Shown here: piece by piece, positions 49,347 through 60,381 of the stretch
How the letters are laid out: each line of letters opens with the position of its first letter
How positions within the stretch are numbered: the first letter of the stretch is position 1
Source: Jaapia argillacea MUCL 33604
Taxonomy: Eukaryota > Basidiomycota > Agaricomycetes > Jaapiales > Jaapiaceae
Direction: 5' to 3'
Assembly (NCBI GenBank): GCA_000697665.1
Contig: KL197723.1
Coordinates: 376,876-440,875, forward strand
Length of the DNA stretch: 64,000 nt
The notes under the pieces: generated by a model
The model's database searches: none
What the model was told of the DNA's origin: nothing
The model's input: only the letters and a program-made list of their open reading frames with translations
Program-made: the position numbers and the translations under genes

Positions 49347-51664
49347 ATGGATACAGATGTCGAAATGTCCAGCTCGAAGGAGATCTCAGAAAATCTGAGG
49401 GAAACTTCGCCGTCACTGGCATCAGCACCCCCTGCAACCGACTCCTCAGCCCCAAACTCTCCTATCCCCATCGACGATAGCGACGTCCAGAGTATCTCTG
49501 GCAAGTCTACGGACCGTCGGTCGTCTATCGTCACTGTTGACGAGCCCAATGGCGATGTTGCTGAGAAAAAGCCAAAGTCGTCTGCCAGCAACACTGTGGC
49601 GGCTGCGACTTCCGCTTCCAAACCCGCGTCAACTGCCCACGCTCCCAAACCAAAGTCGACTAAACCTCCTCGGCCTCGCTCTCCATCTCCCACACCCCCT
49701 GCTCCTGCACCTCGTTTGCAAACTATTCGTTTGGATATTAGCCTTGCCGGCCCAGAAGTTTATGAAGTTGACGTTTCTAAACTTGCCAAGGCAACGGGTC
49801 AACGTCCCCCTACTCCTCCACTACCGAAGATAGATACGAGTGATAGTGAGGGGGACGATGAAGGTTCAGGTAAGGACAAGGATAAGGATGCAAAGCCCAA
49901 GAAAAAGGTGAGATGCGACCTTGACTTTCATCACAGGCCCCTGTACTGATTATTCCTGCAGCGCAAGAGGCCGACTGGAGCTGAATACTACGACCTCAAT
50001 GATCCCTTCATTGATGATTCGGACCTTGCCTTGGACCAACGGACGCACTTTGCCCAGACCAAACAGCAAGGTTTCTACGTCTCTAGCGGGGAAGTCGCCC
50101 TCATGAAGGAAAAGTACGTCTCAGCAGCCATTCCCTCATTCTTCCTCCCCCTTTCACGACAACTTACGGCCCCTGTTTCCACTTTCCAGAACACCCAAGA
50201 AACCGAAGTCAAAGAAGATATCTCTCCTCGGAGTCACAGCACTCAAGCGCGAGAACCCCCAGAACGCCGTCGCCGGTCCAAGCTCAATATCGGCTCCACC
50301 GCTGGGTTCGAGACACTCACCCATCGCCATCGGTTCTGATAACGAGGATGACAAGAATGGGTTGAAGCGGAAGGCTAGTCTAATGTCTGTTGATATCAGC
50401 GATGGGAAGAAGAAGAGGAAGACTGTTGAGATCGTGAGTCTTACATGTGCAACATATCTTCGTCCTTGTTGATTTCGTCATGTTGTAGCGACCATTCCAT
50501 CCGGAGTTGGAGGCTGCCATTCAGGAGCTGAAGAACGCCATCGCCAATGGTGAGAGAACTTTTGCTTACATCCTTGACTATCTTTAACCTCCACGCTTCG
50601 CTCTAGAGAACTGGGACGTGAAAGGAAAATTCCCTCCAGGCATCAAACCCCAACTCGCACAAGTTGCTCTCAAAGCCGTCGTCCTCGGCGAATACGATGA
50701 CAACTTTTTCAACCTTATGCCTCGGTTATTCCCTTATAACAAATTTACAATGACCGTGAGTCACATTTCCCTTCCTCCTCATCTTGGCAGGTACCTGACT
50801 TGTGGTGGTGTGGTACAGAAATTAATCAAACGAACGATATTCTCCGATCATATTCGGATATTGAACGAGCGGCAGGACGTCTTATTACAAGAACTGGCAG
50901 AACTGACGAAGGTTGGATTTGAGAAGGCGCAGGAAGAGTGGGAGAAGAGTGTTGTACAGTGGGGTGAGTGTTTTCAGTTGGACGTTATATGCCAAAATAT
51001 AACCCTGATTCCATGACTCTTCTTGTTCAGAGAAGCGACAAGAGAAGGCAAAGGCGGAAGCGGAAGTGAGTGGCGAAGGTACACCAGCAGCATCAGCTCC
51101 TCCGCTCCCTATACAGGCTACACCATCAGGCGACGGCGAAACTGCTGATCGGGAAACGTCTGCACCGAAGGAGCCACCACCGCACGGGAAGGAGAAGGAG
51201 AAGGAACCTCATCCCCCTGCCAAGAAATATCGCCTGACGGACGATATGAAGGCTCTTCTATGGAATCTAGTAATGTTGAGCAACGAGTGTTGTAGAATTG
51301 AGAACGAGAAGAAGTAGGTGGTTTCTTTGAACGACTTTTACTCGATGGATATTGATTAGATCGGTTGTAGCGTCCTGGAGAATTCTCCGTTACAAGTTAG
51401 TGAGCAGGGGCTGAGGAAGGCGTTATACCAGAAGGTGAGCTAGTTGACTTTGATGTTATCATGAAGTTGTTGTGCTCAACTTGTTTATTATCAGATCGTC
51501 GCTGCTTTCCCCACTGGCTGGATGTCTTCAGGACAAATATCTCGTGAAGGTCAGTCAACCCTCCAGCTTGTCAAATACATCCTCCGTTCTGACGCGCATG
51601 TATATTCGCAGTGAGTTCGCTTAAGAAGAAGATCGAGAAGGAGGAGAAGGAGAAGGAAGAGTGA
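49347..51664 (+). CDS. Hpc2/ubinuclein-like subunit of the HIR histone chaperone complex
   Basis: A long Ser/Pro/Lys-rich leader starts MDTDVEMSSSKEISENLRET. The Hpc2/HUN block EYYDLNDPFIDDSDLALDQR and QQGFYVSSGEVALMKE comes next, at about 49980-50115; this block binds Hir1/HIRA in known members. The ubinuclein middle domain follows: RPFHPELEAAIQELKNAI, WDVKGKFPPGIKPQLAQ and FFNLMPRLFPYNKFTM. The C-terminal helical part ends in KKKIEKEEKEKEE. The complex deposits histones H3-H4 independently of replication in the nucleus. About eight short introns join in frame. The stop is at 51662-51664. Confidence 0.9.
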
Positions 51665-52463
51665 GATGTGAATGACCTCAACTCTACACCGTTTTCGTGT
51701 TCACTATTCTCCCACCTTGCATTTGTACAACTTACCTTTGTCATCGCGATTTGCTGGCGCTGTTTCTGATCATTCACATCTCCTTCTCGTTTCTCGGCCT
51801 CTACCACTCTTTCGTACTCTTTGCTACCTTATTTTTAGTCGTTGCTACTATTACTTTATGATGCGCTCGTATGGACCTTGGCGGAGATGCTGGGGAATTG
51901 TGATGTCTGCTGCGATTTGCTACTCCTCTTTTCGAAACGCATCGATATTCCGACGGCCACTCACCGAGCCACATACTGCCTGTCACCACACGCATAGTGC
52001 CTGGCCACACAGCTGAAGTGATGAGACGCGACGTTGACGGAACAGTCAACACTCGACTATCCTCCGATTGGAACCACAGCCTTGCCTTCCCCTTGCCCAA
52101 GATATTTCCAGTGGCACAGCTGGGACTCGGACCTTCGTATTCTCCGCCCAAGTGAAACGCCTCCTCCTGAATTATATATTCTGAACCTTTTGCCCTTACC
52201 CTGGTCACGCCGCACGAACCTTGATTGGCTTTTCGTCTTCCCTAGTCCTTGGTGGTAGTCATACTATTCAAGAAGGGCTTCAACTCCCGTGAGCAGTGAT
52301 GTTCATGAATGATGACGTTCGCATATACTGATTGATTTCCAGCGAAACTAGTTCCAAAAAACTGGATCAGGGAGCACGAATCGTCCATCTGGACATCCTT
52401 GTCGAGGGAGGGCAGGATGAGGCCAGTTCAGGGGAAGAAATCGGCCACACACGATGGCTGCAC
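51665..52463. other. Intergenic; start of segmental duplication unit A
   Basis: From about 52111 the sequence matches 57872 onward. A probable leader intron of the next gene runs from about 52290 to 52343 and ends in TTTCCAG. There is no ATG in the leader exon. Confidence 0.5.
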
Positions 52464-53780
52464 ATGGATACACAATCCGAGCTCGCCCAAGAGCATCCTC
52501 ACCAATCCACGACAGTAGATCACCTTCCTCTCGAAATCATTGCATATATCATGGAACTCGGTCACATGGATGGTTGTAATCCTATGCTTGACCCTCTCTA
52601 TTGGGATTTCGGATTTCGCGACACCATCTCTCTCCTCTCTCATCGATTTCGATCCATCGCTCTGGGTACCCCGAAACTTTGGAATTGCCTCCGTGTGTAC
52701 ATCGGTCGCGACGATGAACATGCTCTACTCGGCACATCCCCAGAGAGCTTCAGCCGTGGTTTGCAGAGGTCAGGAGCGGTACCGTTGGACCTTCTGTTCG
52801 TGTGCCGACGTACATGCGACGAAGGACGGGACGTAGGCGACAGTCGGCGTATCTCCCGATTACTATTCCCCCACCTTTCGAGGTTGAGGTCCTGCGACCT
52901 GTTCATCGAATCCATGACGGGAGCTCTTCCACTTTTCGACACCTTCCAATTCGCGGAAGCTCCAGCCCTCGAAAGAATGGCCTTTCGCTCAGTCGAGGAG
53001 GACGCAGAAGATATTACCGATTGGATTGACCGCAAAGGATCTCACCCCATCTTCTCTGGCGGCACGCCCAATATGTCATCGTTGACCATTGTCGGTATCA
53101 TCCTCTTCCCGCCTACGAGCCCTCTCCCACGCCTTCAAGCTGTCACCTTCCTCTCGATAACAACCGACACCCCGCAGTATTTCCCTGCCGAGTTTCGGTC
53201 ACTGCTATCCGCAATGCCCTCCTTAACTGAATTGGAGCTCATGTCGCCCTTCGTTGTCCATTTTGAAGCATTTTCAACACCGAATCTCCGGTCATTGACC
53301 TTATCTGACCTTGCGGCAAACGAGCTGCTTGAGGGTTGGACTGCTCCTGTCTTACAATCCCTCTGCATTGGTAGGCTATGTGGGGGTATTCATGATGCTC
53401 TCCAGCACATAGATACCACCAAATACCCAATGCTGGAATCACTTGTTCTGGGAGGTGACGAGTTTACTCTCACCTGGCCGTTTGTTCACGCCACGGACAC
53501 TTTGAAGCACGTTTCTCTGATGGACATCAGCAGACAGTCTGCCGACCACTTACTGCATATGATGACACCATCCCCTCCATGTCTTTGGCCCCGACTACAA
53601 TCATTTTCGATTGGCTCCGCTAGCCCCTTCGCTTGGTCTGCATTTCTGCTCCAGCGAGTTGTAGCCGATAGGCCTATTCTCAGGGCCCAAATCTACGGAA
53701 GGTTATATGTTCTCGATGACGATGTGGCTGCGATTGAGCGACTTGCGCGAGAGGAGTGGGTTGCGATTGGATCAGCATAG
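52464..53780 (+). CDS. F-box-like protein, segmental copy A
   Basis: The first in-frame ATG is at 52464 (MDTQSELAQEHPHQSTTVDH). The open frame continues upstream to a likely 3' splice site near 52343, so a longer N-terminus is possible only with an unseen start. The core is LPLEIIAYIMELGHMDG, then SHRFRSIALGTPKLWNCL. The repeat part ends ERLAREEWVAIGSA. It is intact over about 438 residues and is the better candidate for a working gene of this pair. The target is unknown. Confidence 0.8.
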   Translation: MDTQSELAQEHPHQSTTVDHLPLEIIAYIMELGHMDGCNPMLDPLYWDFGFRDTISLLSHRFRSIALGTPKLWNCLRVYIGRDDEHALLGTSPESFSRGLQRSGAVPLDLLFVCRRTCDEGRDVGDSRRISRLLFPHLSRLRSCDLFIESMTGALPLFDTFQFAEAPALERMAFRSVEEDAEDITDWIDRKGSHPIFSGGTPNMSSLTIVGIILFPPTSPLPRLQAVTFLSITTDTPQYFPAEFRSLLSAMPSLTELELMSPFVVHFEAFSTPNLRSLTLSDLAANELLEGWTAPVLQSLCIGRLCGGIHDALQHIDTTKYPMLESLVLGGDEFTLTWPFVHATDTLKHVSLMDISRQSADHLLHMMTPSPPCLWPRLQSFSIGSASPFAWSAFLLQRVVADRPILRAQIYGRLYVLDDDVAAIERLAREEWVAIGSA

Positions 53781-53963
53781 GCATCGTTATGTCGGGGAAG
53801 GAGGCTGTCTTAGTGATGCCATGTTGTCGATATTGTCACCCGGCTGCTACCCGAGGCTGAAACTCAACGATATAACACAATCCGACATGTCTGTCTAGGT
53901 CTTCGTGTTTGTGGTGGAGGGCGCCTTCCAACCTCGTCCGAGTTGACCAGTCGCTAACACACG

Positions 53964-54734
53964 GCGAAGATGTACACGGCCGACACCATGGCGAGTGCTA
54001 CTGAAGTCTTCGGCATGACTTTACCTGGTTCTTCTTCATTCCCCGCAGAGTATCAGGAAAAGATCTGCGAGTGTTCATCCAACGTGTCCTCCACGTCCGT
54101 GGATCTGACCTTGGCTCGCAGGTGTTACCTATGATTTTGGGTGGCTCGACAAACACTGTCCTCCATTTGATCGCTATTGCCCACTCCGTTGATATCAAGT
54201 TATATTTGGACGACTTCCAGAAGGTTTCAGACAGAACACCCTTCATAGCTGATCTAAAAGTCAGTGGAAAATTCGAATCCTAGAGATTCTGGCCTATCTA
54301 CTGAAGCATGGGTTCATTGATGGGAACAATATAACGGTCACCGGTCTCACGTTGGGCGAAACCTCGATAGATGGAGACACAAGTATGGCGAACTTGCTTT
54401 CGACCAAGACGTCATTAGGCCTTTGGACCAGCCAATCAAGGAGACAGGACATCTGCGGTTCGTGCAATTCCTAGGTCTAACAAGTTTAGCTGATGTTTCC
54501 ACCAGGATATTGAAAGGCAACCTCACCCCTGGAGGTGCTGTTGCTAAAATTACTGGGAAGGAAGGTCTCGAATTCACTGGCAAGGCTCGCGCGTTCGATA
54601 CCGAAGACGCTTTCGTCGATGCCGTAGAGATCGGCTTCATCAAGAAGGGCAAAAAGACTGTCATGGTCCTTCGATATCTTGGGCCAAAGGGTGGGCCTGG
54701 TGAGTGCTCAAGTTCCTTTGTTCTTACCTCTTGA
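53964..54734 (+). pseudogene. Dihydroxyacid dehydratase (ILV3) fragment
   Basis: The pieces are clear: [57 protein letters not shown], then [20 protein letters not shown] and [12 protein letters not shown]. The parent enzyme acts in valine and isoleucine synthesis in mitochondria. Here the N-terminal third is missing, the part between [13 protein letters not shown] and ILGGSTN is shortened and the frame is broken near 54285. A recognisable intron (about 54461-54508) is kept, so the fragment came from DNA, not mRNA. It begins just after the F-box gene and cannot encode a working enzyme. Confidence 0.85.
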
Positions 54735-55160
54735 TGTTGCTCCACCCGTTGATACGCCTGTATGAATTGCCCTGTCTCTAGCCGATGTGGTTGCGTTATC
54801 ATCATGCACACAAATTGTGCATGGTCGGAACCTTGTCCTCGTCCAATTCCGCGGCACGTCCACGCTGTGTCCACAGTTCCATAGTCGTTTCCTTCATCGG
54901 AGGACGGGTTCAGGATTGGTACATGATAGTATGAAGTAGTCACTATACAGCTACGGATAAGTACAAATGTCGACAATTCTTCGAAGGACGCCAGGATGAT
55001 GAATTGAAAAGGGTGGGGAATGCGAAACTATATGTTATATGTCCGCCGGATAAAGTTCGAGCGAATGCAATCCGCAAGTGCCCAGCAAACACATGATTGC
55101 GCAATAGCCTAATCCCACAGCTAGACCGATAGGACTAAGAGTAGTCACGTCCAATGGTGC

Positions 55161-56414
55161 CTATTGAGGAGCCTGGGAATCCCGGAAGTCATAGGGCTGA
55201 TATGGATAAAGGGAAAACTGAAGTTGTTCAGCGCGTGCTCGCTGGTCGAGGTCCGGGAGGTACCAGCTGGACGGCTCGTTCGACATGTCCCAGGAATCGA
55301 AGGAGGATGTCTGCATCGACTGCTGTCCCACGTCGCCAACTGCATCAGAGTCGGAGCCTAAAGAGAAAGTTCCCGGATACACGGAGTCTTTGTGAGCGTA
55401 GTGGGCGCCGTCTGGTACGGTTCCGGATTAGAGCGTGGCGTAACACTGAAGAAGTCGAGGAGACTTACCTGGTGGTAAATGCGCGGTCGTCCCTGGATAT
55501 GGGAATGGTGCGGGAACACTGTCCCCACTCACCTCCGCAGCCGGCCATGGTGGATTTGCGTGCTGTGCCATATACGAGCCGGTTTGTGAGGTATGTGCTA
55601 CCTGATAACCCAAGGGTTGTTCAGTCAGGTAGGTGGGGTAAGTCACGTCCGACAAGTAATTGGACAGTTCTCCAGGGGAAAGAGCGCTCTGGGGCGACCA
55701 GTCTGTGCCATGTTCGAACGAGTAATCAGGGTAATGGCTAGAGGCCGGAGATCCATCGACAGGAGAGCTGGTCTGACGATAATCTTGCGCAGGTTGCTCC
55801 GTGTTAGGCGACGGGTGCCCCCTGGCGGCAAGTAACCTCGGATCGTTGATGAAGGGCAACTGCTGTACTCTCCCACTACTCGAGTCTCCGTCGCGGCGTC
55901 CTCTCCAGTGGCCGCTTGGACCTGCTCCAGAGATCAAGACTGGCGGGTCAAATGTTGCTGGAGCTCTGGAAGACGATGGCTGGCTGGATGAACCCATGGC
56001 GGGAAAAGTCATGGGTGGCATTTGGTGAGTGTCAGCAAGACACTCTTCCGCAAGAGAGGAGGTCGGGTCGTGGAAGATTTCCCGAGCCTTCTCATAGGCC
56101 AGCTTCCAGATCCGTTGACCCTCATCCCCTACATCCCGCCACCCGTGACTCCCGGTCAGAGCCATACAAAAGATGTAATGGTTAGGCCAGATTTCGAGGC
56201 CAGGTGGTATCTGACCGTATTGAACGACAATCGTTCTCCAGTAACGGATGCAATCTCTCATACGAGCAGAGTGCATGATCTCGAAAAAGGTGGCGGATGT
56301 CTCGACAGTCGGGTGTTCGGAAAGTGCTGGAGGCCGAAAATGAGGAATCGGAGAGGTGTGGTCGTGGGGGGTGGATGAACCTGGCGGCGTGTAGGGTACG
56401 AAGGGTGGGTCCAT
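55161..56414 (-). CDS. Unknown Pro/Ser-rich protein, segmental copy A, 2 exons
   Basis: The start MDPPFVPYTPPGSSTPHDHT is at 56414. Residues about 35-115 look folded (RDCIRYWRTIVVQYGQIPPG, FCMALTGSHGWRDVGDEGQR, IWKLAYEKAREIFHDP). The rest is low-complexity, rich in Pro, Ser, Tyr and His. An intron at about 55388-55471 leads to the last exon with WDMSNEPSSWYLPDLDQ and the end DSQAPQ. I recognise no family. The copy at 60382-61632 keeps the whole frame despite many changes, which suggests that the protein is under selection in at least one copy. Conserved Trp-rich blocks hint at a small protein-binding domain. Confidence 0.7.
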
Positions 56415-56467
56415 TCTGGATAGGTGAAGTCGAAGAGTAGGTGGGGTCACAAGAAAGAAGACTCCTT

Positions 56468-56605
56468 TTAACCGGCGCCCAGGGGAAAGTAAAACACAGC
56501 CAGCGACTCATTAAACAGCTTCTTCACATCTTGACAGTAAACAGCAGCGCAGGTGGAGTTGATACCATGTTCCGAGGCAAAGACTTCAGCAACGAAGAAC
56601 AGCAT
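56468..56605 (-). CDS. Possible conserved upstream ORF (45 aa), copy A
   Basis: An ATG at 56605 opens a 45-codon frame ending in TAA about 54 bases before the start of the unknown gene. It begins MLFFVAEVFASEHG. In unit B the frame has exactly the same length (61686-61823) with only a few changes, and the DNA here is more alike than in the main gene. If this stretch is the mRNA leader, the frame could control translation. Confidence 0.3.
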   Translation of the reverse strand: MLFFVAEVFASEHGINSTCAAVYCQDVKKLFNESLAVFYFPLGAG

Positions 56606-57618
56606 CAGTAATCTGTTCCCAGGAGGAGAGAAGTCAAAGCCCAGAATGCATTATCCAGAGGGTCGAGTCGCAATTTTGGAAGTTGCGACGGAGGCAGAGT
56701 ACCATATCCGTTTTTCCCAGGTTCGCCAAAGCGAAGGGCTGGGTCCAAGAGGTCCCAAGAGGCCGGGAAGACAATGGATGGATGGACGACGGAGAAGCTT
56801 CCTGAAGCTGTCGGACACAGCCCGGTTCCCTTGAATAGTCTGAATGCACATCCGCAAACGTGAATCCCGAAAATGCACCATTCCCTGGGACCTACATGAA
56901 GAACACAGATTAGGTGTCATGGCAAGGCCCAAAGCACATGCACAATACTATTGCATTGACCGGAATCTCCAGCAAAGGGAATCCCTCCTAGTTACGGGTT
57001 CCAACCACGCACAGAATCGTCACTGTCGTGGGATGACCATGAACAGAGGCACTACCGGTGTACCTGGGACAATCAGACAGTCAGATATCGCCAATCACGA
57101 AAGCACTCGTTGTCACGTCGACGAGAGGACACGGTAACGGGTAGATACTCACCTTTGTTGTTCTTGTGATATCTGAAGGCGAGTAGAATTTACCCAACCC
57201 CCATATGGTGCGAGGACTGGAGACAACATTTGGCCGCAAAGACACGGGGGCAGCAAAACATGAGGCTTCATTGTCGACAAAGTTGAAGGAAACGTCTCCA
57301 AGTTATCCACCGCCTTGTTTTCGAGGACAAAAGAGAGAACAAGGCGGTCGTGGATTCACGTCGCTGCGTCTTGACCGGATCGGGATTCCGATGAGAAGAG
57401 GTGGGAGAGGGACACACAACAAACGGCTGGTAGCCCAGGCCGACGTTTCTGATAATTGAACTCCCAAAGCCTGAAGGCTGAAGCTGGAGGTAAAAAGTTC
57501 TGGTGGTGTTCGCGAACCATTCGCGGACTTTGATTGCAATAAGTTTCGCTGACCTTGAATTTGGCACGGCACGGGGCGACCATCCTCCTGGGATTCGGAA
57601 CGGCCAGAAAGTCCGACC
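56606..57618. other. Long conserved non-coding upstream region, copy A
   Basis: Matches 61824-62850 well. Several frames are open on both strands but none is kept in the same register in both units, so I do not call a gene. It may hold the promoter of the unknown gene, or introns of a longer leader. Confidence 0.4.
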
Positions 57619-57653
57619 CGCAGGGAATGTTGCTCCGAGCAACATTCCCTGCG
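57619..57653. repeat. Perfect 17-bp inverted repeat with one-base centre
   Basis: Left arm 57619-57635 and right arm 57637-57653 are exact reverse complements around a single C. It lies in the spacer between the two segmental units and has no counterpart after unit B. The next 150 bases are full of GCAA and TTGC words, including GCAATTGC. It could be the end or remnant of a small palindromic element. Confidence 0.85.
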
Positions 57654-58097
57654 CAACCTGCAAGTTGATTACTCGGACGTTGGCATCAGGCCGACTTGTG
57701 TTGACGAAGCAATTTGCTCAAGTATTTGTTCCGAGCAATCAGATCACTTGCTCAATTGCTATGTGCTCTGAAGCAATTGCTACGAATCAAAGCTCCCTGC
57801 CGGTTGGACGTTCTCCACCTCGCCCGAGATAATTGGATCCAGCAGGACTCGAGGCACGAGCGCAGTGTCTCATCAACGGCTGGGACTCGGCCAGTCGGAC
57901 CTTTGTATTCTCCGCCCTAGTGAAGCGCCTCATCCTGGTTTATATAAGCGTCTTGAACCTGCTGCTCGTACGCTGTTCACGCCGCACAACGTTGGATTAG
58001 TTCTTCGTCTTGGCGGTAAACTTACTCTTGAAGAAGGGCTTTAAGTCTCGTGAGCAGTGCTCTTCACGACGTGTCCATATACTGATCGATTTCCAGC

Positions 58098-59533
58098 GAA
58101 ATTAGTTCCAAAAACCTGGATCAGGGAGCACGAATCGTCCATCTGGACCTTCTTATCGAGGGAGGGCAAGATGAGGCCGGTTCAGGGGAAGAAATCGACC
58201 ACTCACAATGGCTGCACACGGATGATCAATCCCATCTCGCATGAGAACATTCTCCCCAATCCACAACCATAGACCACCTTCCTCTCGAAATTATTGGACA
58301 TATCGTGGAACTCGGTTAGATGGAAGGGTGTAATCCTATACTTGACCCTTTCCTTTGGGACCCCAGATTCCGCGACGCCACCCCTCTCCTCTCTCATCGA
58401 TTTCGATCCATCGCTCTGGGTACCCCGAAACTTTGGAATTGTCTTCGTGTGTACATCGGTCGCGACGATGAACATGCTCTACTCGGCACATCCCCAGAGA
58501 GCTTCAGCCGTGTTTTGCAGAGGTCAGGAGCGGTACCGTTGGACCTTCTATTCGTGTGTCGACGTACATGCGACGAAGGACGGGACGTAGGCGACAGTCG
58601 GCGTATCTCCCGATTACTATTCCCCCACCTCCCGAGGTTGAGGTCCTGTGACCTGTTCATCGAATCCATGACGGGAGCTCTCCCACTTTTCGACGCCTTT
58701 CAATTCGCGGAAGCTCCAACCCTCGATAGAATGGCCTTCCGTTCAGCCGAAGAGGACGCAGAATGGATTACCGATTGGCTTGGCCATGCAGAATCTCATC
58801 CCATCTTCTCTGGTGGCACGCCCAATATGTCATCGTTGACCATTGTCGGTATCATCCTCTTCCCGCCTACGAGCCCTCTCCCGCCCCTGCAAGCCGTCAC
58901 CTTCCTCTCGATAACAACCGGTACCCCGCAGTATTTCCCTGCCGAGTTTCGGTTACTGCTATCGGCGATGCCCACCTTGATTGTATTGGAGCTCATGTCG
59001 CCCTTCGTTGTCCGTGTTGAAGCATTTTCAACACCGAATCCCCGGCCATTGACCTTATCTGACCTTACGGCAAACAACCTGATTGAGGAATGGACTGCTC
59101 CAGTCTTACAATCCCTCTGCATCAGTAGGTTATGTGAGGGTATTAATGATGCTCTCCAGCACATAAATACCACCAAGTACCCCTTGCTGGAATCACTTGT
59201 TCTAGGAGGTCGCAGGTTTACTCTCACCAGCTCGTTTGTTCATGCTACGGACACTTTGAAGCACGTTTCTCTGATGGACATCAGCAAAAAGTCTGCCGAC
59301 GACTTACTGCGGATGGTCACACCATCTCCGCCATATCTTTGGCCCGACTACAATCATTGTCGATTGGCTCCGCTGGCCCGTTCGATTGGTCTGCATTTCT
59401 ACTCCAGCGAGTTGTAGCCGATAGGCCTATTTTGAGGGCCCAAAACTACGGAAGGTCATACGTTCTCGATGACAATGTGGCTACGATTGAGCGACTTGCG
59501 CGGGAGGAGTGGGTTGTGATAGGATCAGCATAG
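58098..59533 (+). pseudogene. F-box-like gene, segmental copy B, broken
   Basis: Colinear with 52464-53780. The start codon of copy A reads ACG here. A stop (TAG) falls at 58317-58319, where copy A has a His codon in ELGH. One base is missing near 59345, in the run of Cs after LWP, so the last 64 codons are in another frame. The F-box core remnant SHRFRSIALGTPKLWNCL and the end EEWVVIGSA remain readable. Confidence 0.8.
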
Positions 59534-59705
59534 GCATGGTTATGTCGCGGAAGGAGGCTGTCTTAGTGGTGCCATGTTTCGATATTGTCATTCTGCTACC
59601 CAAGGCTGAAACTGAACGATATAGCACAATCCGACCTGCTCGTCCAGGTTCTGGTGCTGTGGAGGAGTACACCTGCCAACCTCTTCCAGATTGACCAATA
59701 ACTAA

Positions 59706-59776
59706 CATGCGGCACAGATGTGCACAGTTATCGCGATGGCGAGCGCTGCTGAAGTAATTGGCATGACTCTATCTTG
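59706..59776 (+). pseudogene. Dihydroxyacid dehydratase vestige, copy B
   Basis: About 70 bases matching the start of the fragment at 53964, read as MASAAEVIGMTL. The rest of the dehydratase sequence is lost up to the point near 59950 where the match to unit A resumes. It shows that the dehydratase piece was present before the segment was doubled. Confidence 0.7.
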
Positions 59777-60381
59777 AGCACCGTTCTAGGAAAGAAACGG
59801 GCTACTACAGGTTGGTGGAGTGTCGCTGTTCTAGTCTCACTTCTCGTCCAAATAGCACAAAGCTGGTTAGAGGCGGGTAACAAGAAGATTGTGGAGCTGG
59901 AGAAGATGAGATATGTAGCTCGGGGTGCGTAGTGGGCTGGTGGAGTTTTTGTTCTTACCTCTTGATTGTTGCTACAGTATATGCGTGTATCAGTTTTCAT
60001 GTTTCTGGACTGTGTGGTTGCGCACACAAATCGCGCATGGTGGGAACCTTGTCCTCTTCCAGTCCCGCGGTACATCCACGCCGCGCCGCTGAGTACACGG
60101 TTCTATGATAGCTTCCTTTATCGAAGGACGGGTTCAGTATTGGTACATGATGGTTTGAATTGGTCGCTCTACAACTATGGGGATAAGTACAAATGGTGAG
60201 AATACTTCGAAGGACGCCAGCATGATGAATTGAAAAGGATAATGAATGCGAAAACTAGATGTCCGTCGTGATAATGTTCGGGCGAATGCAATCCGCAAGT
60301 GCCTAGCAAAAACATGATTACACAATTGCCTAATCCCACAGTCAGACCGATGGGACTAAGACTAGACACGGCCAATGGTGC

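Larger units (their letters stand above)
52111..57600. repeat. Tandem segmental duplication, unit A
   Basis: Matches 57872-62850 over the F-box gene, the start of the dehydratase piece, the opposite-strand unknown gene and its long upstream region. Unit A is longer because it keeps about 700 bases of dehydratase sequence that unit B lacks. Confidence 0.85.

Noticed and set aside
53964-54734. Working dihydroxyacid dehydratase gene
   Set aside because: The N-terminal third is missing and the reading frame is not continuous.
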